Part shown: in pieces, positions 1-5,736 of the stretch
Layout of the letters: the number at the start of each line of letters is the position of its first letter
How positions within the stretch are numbered: the stretch's first letter is position 1
From: Limnochordia bacterium
Lineage (GTDB): Bacteria > Bacillota > Limnochordia > Darwinibacteriales > DTU012
Assembly (NCBI GenBank): GCA_007116995.1
Contig: SKHL01000267.1
Coordinates: 1 to 7,785 of the forward strand
Length of the DNA stretch: 7,785 nt
Reading direction: 5' to 3'
The notes under the pieces: model-generated
Database searches by the model: none
What the model saw: only the letters and a program-made list of their open reading frames with translations
What the model was told of the DNA's origin: nothing
Program-made: the position numbers and the translations under genes

Positions 1-113
1 CGATTGAGCAAGCCATAGAACGTGCAGGGACCAAGTCGGGTAATAAGGGTTGGGAAGCAGCGATTAGTGCTATCGAAATGGTTGACTTGAATCAAGGTGT
101 AGAAAAATTATAG
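1..113 (+). CDS. ribH: 6,7-dimethyl-8-ribityllumazine synthase, C-terminal end (partial)
   Basis: Only the last 36 residues are visible, read from base 3 to the TAG at 111-113; the start lies before the window. The fragment contains IEQAIERAGTKSGNKG followed by a helix ending AISAIEM, which matches the highly conserved C-terminal end of lumazine synthase (EQAIERAGTKAGNKG, then A..ALEMA in the family). By family knowledge the enzyme joins 5-amino-6-ribitylamino-uracil and 3,4-dihydroxy-2-butanone 4-phosphate to form the penultimate intermediate of riboflavin synthesis, in the cytoplasm, often as an icosahedral shell. It is probably the last gene of a rib operon, because a terminator follows within 10 bases of its stop. 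It has no evident functional link to the efflux genes downstream. The family call is confident although only the tail is seen. Confidence 0.9.
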   Translation, partial: IEQAIERAGTKSGNKGWEAAISAIEMVDLNQGVEKL

Positions 114-122
114 TGCGAAGAG

Positions 123-150
123 AAAACGAGTCATTATGACTCGTTTTTTT
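123..150 (+). terminator. Rho-independent terminator after ribH
   Basis: An 11-bp perfect stem (AAAACGAGTCA at 123-133 and TGACTCGTTTT at 137-147) closes a 3-nt TTA loop and merges into a run of seven T (144-150). It starts 9 bases after the ribH stop. Short outer arms CGAAG (116-120) and CTTCG (153-157) could extend the helix. It should separate the rib transcript from the efflux operon. Confidence 0.9.
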
Positions 151-197
151 GTCTTCGAACTTTGATATAGATAGCATTGCAATGGAATTAAATTTAT

Positions 198-227
198 TTG
201 ACAGATACATGATAATCTGGGTATAAT
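198..227 (+). promoter_or_regulatory. Sigma-A type promoter of the efflux operon
   Basis: The -35 box TTGACA (198-203) and the -10 box TATAAT (222-227) both match the housekeeping consensus exactly and are separated by 18 bp, close to the ideal 17. Transcription is expected to begin near 234. A promoter this strong fits a system held off by a repressor, and a likely operator begins about 8 bases past the predicted start. The boxes are seen directly; the start site is inferred. Confidence 0.88.
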
Positions 228-241
228 AGGTATGCACGCAT

Positions 242-261
242 GACTGACTGGACAGTCAGTC
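242..261. promoter_or_regulatory. Inverted-repeat operator, probable TetR-family binding site
   Basis: Two 9-base arms, GACTGACTG (242-250) and CAGTCAGTC (253-261), are perfect reverse complements around a 2-base GA centre. Size and symmetry suit a TetR-family dimer or pair of dimers. The site lies just downstream of the expected transcription start (about +9 to +28), where a bound repressor would block polymerase. The TetR-type gene at the end of the same operon is the obvious candidate ligand. In the RNA the same bases could fold into an 8-bp hairpin with a GGAC loop, 13 nt upstream of the ribosome site, so a role in the transcript cannot be excluded. Confidence 0.8.
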
Positions 262-274
262 TGGTTGTTGAGAT

Positions 275-279
275 GGAGG
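275..279 (+). promoter_or_regulatory. Ribosome binding site that sets the adaptor start at GTG 288
   Basis: GGAGG is followed by an 8-nt spacer and GTG at 288. The upstream in-frame ATG codons (240 and 273) lack such a site, and ATG 240 would lie only about 6 nt from the predicted transcript start. Confidence 0.82.
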
Positions 280-287
280 CGGTTAAG

Positions 288-1550
288 GTGAAGAAGTGGA
301 TAGCAATTATTGGTTTCTTACTTATCTTACTGGTAGTTGGTGTTATTTGGTTACTACCACTGTTCTCGAGTACTCTAGAAGTTACGTCGAGCAGTGAGGA
401 CAGAATGGAAACGGTGGTTACAGTAGCTATCGCCCAAACAAGAAACTTGGAGAGGGTTTTGATTTTTCACGGAGACCTTGTAGCAAGAGCCCAGATCCAT
501 ATTATACCCAGAGTTCCAGGACGCATTGAGACAGTGCATGTTCAGGTGGGTGACAAGGTAAATCAAGGAGACATCTTGGTTCAATTGGAAGCAGAAGAAT
601 TGATTTTACAGAAGCGACAGGCTGGAGCAGCGTTAGCATTAGCACAGGCCAATCTAGACCGGACCTTGGCAGGAGCCCGACCTGAGGAGGTTGTTCAAGC
701 CCTAGCAGCGCTGGAACAAGCTCAAGCGAGTTACGATAATATGAAGCAAACCCATGACAGGGCAGCGCTCTTGTATGAACAAGGAGTGATGTCTGGCAAT
801 GACTGGGATGGAGTTAAGGCCCAATGGACTGTGGCTCAAGCCCAGTTAAAGACAGCACAGAAGTCGGTGGAATTAGTGCAGCAAGGGGCACGAGCTGAGG
901 ATCTGGCTGCAGCTCGTGCGTCTGTAACGCAGGCACAAGCCGCCTATGACCTGGCTTCATTAACCGCTAGACATACTAAGATTACCGCTCCCATCTCGGG
1001 TTTGGTTAGTCGAGTCAATGCCGATGTTGGAGCGATGGCTAGTGCTGGTGCGCCTGTAGTAACGGTGGTAGACTCCTCGTTAGTCCGTTTACATACGCAG
1101 GTGGGTGAAGGTGATGTGGTACGATTACAGCCTGGTCAACCAGCACTGATTAAGCTAAATGCACTGCCAAATCTTGGTGTACAGGGGATAGTTGCTACTG
1201 TGGCCCCGGCGGCTGATGCGTCTAGTGGACAGTTTCCCATAACTATCGATATCCCAAATGAGCATGGACGTTTACGGCCAGGTATGTACGGTACAGCGAA
1301 GATTGTCATTGAGCATTTCGAGCAGGTAGTATCCATTCCAACCAGGGCTATCATCCAGCATCAAGGGGCTCCTCATGTATATATTGTGCAATCCGATGTG
1401 GTCCATCTGACTCCAGTTACCGTGGGAGAAAATATCCAACCCTATGTAGAGATTATTGAGGGTGTATCACCGGGAGAACGGATTGTAGTGGTTGGGCAGG
1501 AAAATCTGCGTCCTAATGCACAAGTACGGATTAGTCGGGTTGAGGAGTAA
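288..1550 (+). CDS. RND efflux periplasmic adaptor (membrane fusion protein, HlyD/AcrA type)
   Basis: This protein bridges an inner-membrane RND pump and a TolC-type exit duct. From GTG 288 it has 420 residues: a short KK-containing N-terminus and one membrane helix (about 4-26), with no cysteine and hence no lipid anchor; a split lipoyl/barrel-sandwich domain (about 70-102 and 230-261, with PGRIETVHVQVGDKV and TAPISGLVSRV); a long helical hairpin (103-228); a beta-barrel domain (about 262-343); and a membrane-proximal domain (344-417). The hairpin tip has R158, L162 and S169, matching the RxxxLxxxxxxS motif by which AcrA and MacA engage TolC. The two hairpin arms share a repeat, GARPEE at 129-134 and GARAED at 200-205, each leading into QAQA.YD, with 12 of 23 residues identical. 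The longer reading from ATG 240 is rejected because its first residues translate the operator. The pump gene follows after 14 nt. Family assignment is very sure; substrate unknown. Confidence 0.93.
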   Translation: MKKWIAIIGFLLILLVVGVIWLLPLFSSTLEVTSSSEDRMETVVTVAIAQTRNLERVLIFHGDLVARAQIHIIPRVPGRIETVHVQVGDKVNQGDILVQLEAEELILQKRQAGAALALAQANLDRTLAGARPEEVVQALAALEQAQASYDNMKQTHDRAALLYEQGVMSGNDWDGVKAQWTVAQAQLKTAQKSVELVQQGARAEDLAAARASVTQAQAAYDLASLTARHTKITAPISGLVSRVNADVGAMASAGAPVVTVVDSSLVRLHTQVGEGDVVRLQPGQPALIKLNALPNLGVQGIVATVAPAADASSGQFPITIDIPNEHGRLRPGMYGTAKIVIEHFEQVVSIPTRAIIQHQGAPHVYIVQSDVVHLTPVTVGENIQPYVEIIEGVSPGERIVVVGQENLRPNAQVRISRVEE

Positions 1551-1556
1551 GGGAGG
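1551..1556 (+). promoter_or_regulatory. Ribosome binding site that sets the pump start at TTG 1565
   Basis: GGGAGG directly follows the adaptor stop. Two in-frame TTG codons are available, 1559 (2-nt spacer, too close) and 1565 (8-nt spacer). The second fits the spacing of the other genes and gives the usual N-terminus MSLPKLAVNR. Confidence 0.75.
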
Positions 1557-1564
1557 AATTGGCA

Positions 1565-4500
1565 TTGAGTTTACCAAAATTAGCTGTCAATCGACAGGTA
1601 ACCGTGATCATGGGTGTGGCCATGATTTTGTTGTTAGGTTTTGTTAGCCTGAGCCGACTACCTCTTGATCTTCTTCCTGAAATTGAGGCTCCGATTCTTG
1701 CCATATCTACTAATTATCCTAATGCAGGGCCTCATGAGGTGGAAACCCTGGTATCTCGTCCACTAGAGGAGGCGTTAGGAAGTGTTAATAATGTAAAGAG
1801 TGTCCGGTCCGTATCGAGTCGCGGTAATTCAGTAGTTATTGCTGAATTTGATTGGGGAATTGATATGGATTTTGCCTCCTTAGACGTTCGGGAGCGGGTG
1901 GATATGGTGAAGGACTTTCTGCCCGATGAGGCCGATAGCCCGATTATAGCTAAGTTTGATCCAAGCGCAGAACCCATTATTCAACTGGTTTTGCGCGGGG
2001 ATGACAGTGCGTATGAGTTGCGCAGACGCGCAGATGAGTTGAAGGGCCAGTTTGAACGGTTAGAAGGTGTTGCTTCTGTCAGTGTGTCCGGGGGTGAAGA
2101 GCGGGAAATTCGAGTGATTCTCCATCCTGGTTTACTCCAGTCTGCGGGTATTAGTGTAGATACTATTAGCCAAGTGTTACGGGCGTCAAATCTAAACTTG
2201 CCAGCAGGTAGTGTAGTTGACAACAATCTGGAATATGTTTTGCGGACTACTGGTGAGTTTACCACTGTCACCGAAATTGAGCAACTCCGTATTCCCACCA
2301 ATGCAGGTAGTCGTCGTTTGGGAGACCTCGCTCAGGTAGTTGATGGGTTTAAGGAGACCACTCAATTCAGTCGCTATAACGGACAACCAAGTATTATGCT
2401 ATCTATCCAAAAAGAGGCCAGCGGGAATAGTGTTCAGGTAGCAAATCTGATTACCGCCAGTCTAGAAAGGCTAAACCAGCAGCTAAGGCGGGATGGGCTA
2501 GAGTTAGTGGTCGCCCATGATATTACAGAGTTCATCAAGGTGTCGGTTAACAGTGTGACACAAAATGCTTTAATCGGTGGCTTTTTGGCTGTGCTGATGC
2601 TATTGTTGTTTCTGCGTAGCTTACGAGCGACAGTAGTCATTGGTGTTGCTATTCCCATTTCCATCGTTGCCACCTTTGTGATGATGTACTTTAGTGGGAC
2701 CACTCTGAACATGGTATCCCTCGGTGGATTGGCTTTAGGAGTCGGGATGCTAGTAGATAATGGAATTGTGGTGCTCGAGAATATTTATCGCCATAAAGAG
2801 ATGGGAAAAACCGGCCGAGAAGCGGCTCACATTGGAGCCGAGCAGATGGGGCCAGCTATCACCGCTTCCACCATCACCACCATATCTGTCTTCTTACCGG
2901 TAGTGTTTGTTTCCGGAATTGCAGCTGAGATCTTTCGGGATATGGCCTTGACGGTAACCTTTAGCTTGCTAGCTTCATTAGCTATCTCCATGACACTAGT
3001 CCCCATGTTGGCGTCGAGAGTGTTAAAGCAGGCCAACTCCAATGCTGAGGAGAACAAGCTCTATCGCTTTATGGAGCAGGTGTTGACATATCTCCAAACC
3101 CAATATGCTAGCTTAATTCAACAGGTATTACGTTATCGGTGGATAACGGTGGGTATCGCTTTAGTGAGCCTGCTGTTCTCTTTCTTTCTGGTACAGCTTA
3201 TAGGAATGGAGTTTATGCCTGAAATGGATCAGGGAGAAATAACAGTGCGAGTCAGTATGCCGAAAGGAACCCGACTAGCTGATACCAATCAATTGGTTTT
3301 GGACATCGAGGAGTATGCTCGCTTCATTCCTGAGGTTGCATCTATTTATGCTAGAGCGGGCCAGCACCAATCCGGTACGGGTAGTGGCGGTGGTGCGGAG
3401 ACAGGGCGAGTAGGTATTCAGCTCGTTCCGATGAGTTCACGAGATCGCAGTACGGATCAGATCATTTTGCAGTTGCGTCGCTATGCCCAAAGTTTATCAG
3501 GGGCTGATGTTACAGTGCGGATGGATGGGATCTTTTCTGGATCCTTTGGGGCACCCATTCAAGTAGAATTACGTGGTGATGACTTAGATCTACTTCATAG
3601 TGTGGCCGATGACTTAGTGGAAATTGTTGCTAAAATTCCCGGGACACATGAGGTAACCAATAGTATGGCCCAGGGGCAACCGGAGATGCAAATCCAACTA
3701 GATCGAGATAAGGTAGCCGCTTACGGGGTCACTGTGGGACAGGTCGCTACCATGGTGCGCACGGCCGTTAGTGGAAGTACTGTGACTCGCTTTCGTACTG
3801 GTGGTCAGGAAATAGACATAACCCTGCGGTTTGCACAGGATTGGCGTGACGATCCTAGGGATGTGGAGAATATCCCCATCCAAACACCACGAGGGGTTGT
3901 TCCTCTTAAAGAGTTTGCCACCTTAGGCTCTGGAGAGGGACCCGTATCTATTAACCGCTCGGAGCGTAGCCGTATGATTACGGTGACGGGGCAAATATCT
4001 GACCGCGACTTAGGATCCGTTATGGACGATGTGCGCAGAGAAATCGGAAATTACCAGTTGCCTCCTGGCGTCACTGTAGGCCTTGGTGGGGAGAATCAAC
4101 AGATGAACGAGGCCTTTGGTCAGTTGGTGTTAGCCATATTATTAGGAATTGCCCTGGTGTATATGGTGCTAGCGTCCCAGTTCGAATCACTATTACAACC
4201 TTTGGTAATTATGGTTACCCTCCCTTTAGCTGTTGTTGGTGTGGCATTAGGCCTGTTAATCGGTGGTGTTAGCTTTAGTGTGGTAGCCTTTGTCGGTGCG
4301 ATTATGCTAGCGGGGATAGTGGTTAATAATGGAATCGTGTTTATTGATTACGTAAACCAGCTGAGGGATCAGGGCTATACGATTGAAGATGCTTTGGTAG
4401 AGGCGGGGAAAACTCGGTTACGACCGATTTTGATGACTACGTTGACCACAGTGTTAGGTATGGTGCCATTAGCTATCGGTATGGGTGAAGGCAACGAACT

Positions 4501-4669
4501 GCAAAGACCGATTGCATTAGTGGTAATCGGGGGATTGACCACATCGACGCTATTAACCTTATTCATGATTCCCATTTTCTATCTACTGTTTGAAGGTCTT
4601 GGAGATTGGATCACTCAGCTATTCGCAGGAGAACGTAATGAAGTTAACCAAAATACAAGGGAGTGTTGA
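1565..4669 (+). CDS. RND efflux pump, inner-membrane permease (AcrB/HAE1-like)
   Basis: This is the energy-coupled transporter of the tripartite system, expected to act as a trimer. From TTG 1565 it has 1034 residues, the normal length, with the duplicated RND plan: helix 1 (about 11-29), a large periplasmic porter region (about 30-330), helices 2-6 (about 334-485), helix 7 (about 528-548), a second periplasmic region (about 550-850, with a glycine-rich GTGSGGG loop near 605), and helices 8-12 (about 855-1009). Helix 4 carries GMLVDNGIVVLENI, so the AcrB Asp407-Asp408 pair is D398-N399 here. Helix 10 carries GIVVNNGIVFIDYV, with N921 where AcrB has Lys940. The coupling site thus keeps one acidic residue and lacks the lysine; I recall this variant from other non-proteobacterial RND pumps. 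The protein ends TREC with its only cysteine. It lies between its adaptor and outer channel genes. Multidrug, solvent or lipid export are all possible. Confidence 0.94.
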   Translation: MSLPKLAVNRQVTVIMGVAMILLLGFVSLSRLPLDLLPEIEAPILAISTNYPNAGPHEVETLVSRPLEEALGSVNNVKSVRSVSSRGNSVVIAEFDWGIDMDFASLDVRERVDMVKDFLPDEADSPIIAKFDPSAEPIIQLVLRGDDSAYELRRRADELKGQFERLEGVASVSVSGGEEREIRVILHPGLLQSAGISVDTISQVLRASNLNLPAGSVVDNNLEYVLRTTGEFTTVTEIEQLRIPTNAGSRRLGDLAQVVDGFKETTQFSRYNGQPSIMLSIQKEASGNSVQVANLITASLERLNQQLRRDGLELVVAHDITEFIKVSVNSVTQNALIGGFLAVLMLLLFLRSLRATVVIGVAIPISIVATFVMMYFSGTTLNMVSLGGLALGVGMLVDNGIVVLENIYRHKEMGKTGREAAHIGAEQMGPAITASTITTISVFLPVVFVSGIAAEIFRDMALTVTFSLLASLAISMTLVPMLASRVLKQANSNAEENKLYRFMEQVLTYLQTQYASLIQQVLRYRWITVGIALVSLLFSFFLVQLIGMEFMPEMDQGEITVRVSMPKGTRLADTNQLVLDIEEYARFIPEVASIYARAGQHQSGTGSGGGAETGRVGIQLVPMSSRDRSTDQIILQLRRYAQSLSGADVTVRMDGIFSGSFGAPIQVELRGDDLDLLHSVADDLVEIVAKIPGTHEVTNSMAQGQPEMQIQLDRDKVAAYGVTVGQVATMVRTAVSGSTVTRFRTGGQEIDITLRFAQDWRDDPRDVENIPIQTPRGVVPLKEFATLGSGEGPVSINRSERSRMITVTGQISDRDLGSVMDDVRREIGNYQLPPGVTVGLGGENQQMNEAFGQLVLAILLGIALVYMVLASQFESLLQPLVIMVTLPLAVVGVALGLLIGGVSFSVVAFVGAIMLAGIVVNNGIVFIDYVNQLRDQGYTIEDALVEAGKTRLRPILMTTLTTVLGMVPLAIGMGEGNELQRPIALVVIGGLTTSTLLTLFMIPIFYLLFEGLGDWITQLFAGERNEVNQNTREC
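4659..4663 (+). promoter_or_regulatory. Ribosome binding site that sets the start at ATG 4672
   Basis: GGGAG lies inside the end of the pump gene with an 8-nt spacer to ATG 4672. The in-frame GTG 4663 and TTG 4666 overlap or touch the site itself and are unlikely starts. ATG 4672 begins 2 nt after the pump stop, which favours translational coupling. Confidence 0.8.
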
Positions 4670-4671
4670 TT

Positions 4672-5718
4672 ATGCAGATACGGAAGTTGGTAATTGCAGT
4701 GATAATCCTAGTCTTACTAGGAGGGTCGGCTTTGGCCCGGGAGCCTATCTATCTTACCTTGGCTGAGGCTGAGCAGATGGCGATGGAGAACAGTGTTTCT
4801 CTGCGTATATCCCGTTTAGCTTTGGATGAAGCCCAGTTTAATTATCGGCAAGCAGATGCAGCCATGATCATGCGACCATCTCCAGTGATGTTATTACAGG
4901 CTCAGGCTGGGCTAGATATCGCCAAGCAAAACCATTTGATGGCCCAAGATCAACTGCGCTTGACAGTTCAAACCGATTTTTATAATGTGCTGAAAATGCA
5001 AAATGTAGTTCAGATTGCGCAGGAAGGCTTAGAGTCTGCCAAACGGCATGAAGATATCGCAGTCAAGCAATATGATGTGGGGACAGCTACTCGCCTTGAT
5101 GTAATCAAAGCAACCCGTAGTGTCTTAAATGCACAGGCTAGCTTATCTCAGGCAAGACATGGTTTGGAGTTGTCCCAGATGAAGTTTCGGCAGAACTTAG
5201 GTGTTTCCCTTGATGCACCGATATTTGCCAAAAGCGTTCCCTTAAAAATCGAGCCTGTAGAGATTGATCTAGAAGAAGATATCACTTTTGCTCTGGCGAA
5301 TCGAGACGAGATTAAACAGCTAAACGTGGCTGTGGAAGTGGCCAGAAAGAATGTAGAACTAGCAGAGAATGATTATACTCCCGTACTTCAGCTAGAACAA
5401 GCTAAGATTAATCTAGCGAAAATGGAGGCCCAGTTAGAACAGGTTAAGGAACTGCTAGTATTAGATATACGTCAAAACTATTCAGCAATTATAGATGCCA
5501 GGGAGCGGATTACTGTGCATCAAAAGGGTATTGAAGAGGCCGAGGAGATGATCCGTTTATCTGAGCTTTCCTATGAAGCAAGTATGATTACTAGCAATGA
5601 CTTAGCGGATGCCCAAATGGCTGTGTTATCAGCAAAAAACGAGTTTGTGGCTGCTGTTTTTGATTACCGCTTATCGCTGGCTAATTATTACAATGCTGTG
5701 ACCCGGGCTTTACGCTAA
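4672..5718 (+). CDS. TolC-family protein lacking both beta-barrel hairpins
   Basis: A secreted TolC-like helical protein of 348 residues; family members are usually well over 400. A signal peptide is clear: MQIRK, a hydrophobic stretch, and an A-L-A site cleaved before REPIYL at about residue 22. The LTLAEAEQMAMENS opening is the standard start of an outer membrane efflux protein. Both internal repeats are present, each with long heptad-rich helices and an inner-tip turn: YDVGTATRLDVIKA (134-147) and EASMITSNDLADAQ (302-315). Where each repeat should hold a beta-hairpin, the chain instead passes straight between helices through similar short linkers, RPSPVMLLQAQ (68-78) and DYTPVLQLEQA (234-244). 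No alternating amphipathic strands are visible. The frame is open throughout, so this is not a frameshift. It should form a helical tunnel that cannot by itself cross an outer membrane. The role is inferred: a periplasmic duct segment, a partner of the next gene's product, or a channel suited to a one-membrane cell. Confidence 0.85.
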   Translation: MQIRKLVIAVIILVLLGGSALAREPIYLTLAEAEQMAMENSVSLRISRLALDEAQFNYRQADAAMIMRPSPVMLLQAQAGLDIAKQNHLMAQDQLRLTVQTDFYNVLKMQNVVQIAQEGLESAKRHEDIAVKQYDVGTATRLDVIKATRSVLNAQASLSQARHGLELSQMKFRQNLGVSLDAPIFAKSVPLKIEPVEIDLEEDITFALANRDEIKQLNVAVEVARKNVELAENDYTPVLQLEQAKINLAKMEAQLEQVKELLVLDIRQNYSAIIDARERITVHQKGIEEAEEMIRLSELSYEASMITSNDLADAQMAVLSAKNEFVAAVFDYRLSLANYYNAVTRALR

Positions 5719-5725
5719 TAAGAAT

Positions 5726-5733
5726 GGGGTGAT
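5726..5733 (+). promoter_or_regulatory. Ribosome binding site of the second TolC-like gene
   Basis: GGGGTGAT matches the 3' half of the extended AGGAGGTGAT consensus, in the usual register for ATG 5737. It lies in the 18-nt gap after the preceding stop and supports that ATG. Confidence 0.7.
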
Positions 5734-5736
5734 TTT

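Noticed and set aside
175..184. 10-bp perfect palindrome CATTGCAATG upstream of the -35 box
   Set aside because: Short and AT-leaning; a palindrome of this length is expected by chance every kilobase or so, and nothing ties it to a regulator.
232..241. Small inverted repeat ATGC-AC-GCAT at the predicted transcript start
   Set aside because: Four-base arms are too short to separate from chance next to the much stronger 242-261 repeat.
375..4575. Several minus-strand open frames of 60-106 codons inside the adaptor and pump genes
   Set aside because: They lie fully inside well-supported plus-strand genes, have no recognisable domains and read as shadows of the coding strand.
4672..5718. Idea that the short TolC-like gene is a pseudogene or frameshifted remnant
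   Set aside because: It has a good ribosome site, a clean signal peptide, both repeats and both tips in one open frame, and the losses are symmetric in the two repeats.
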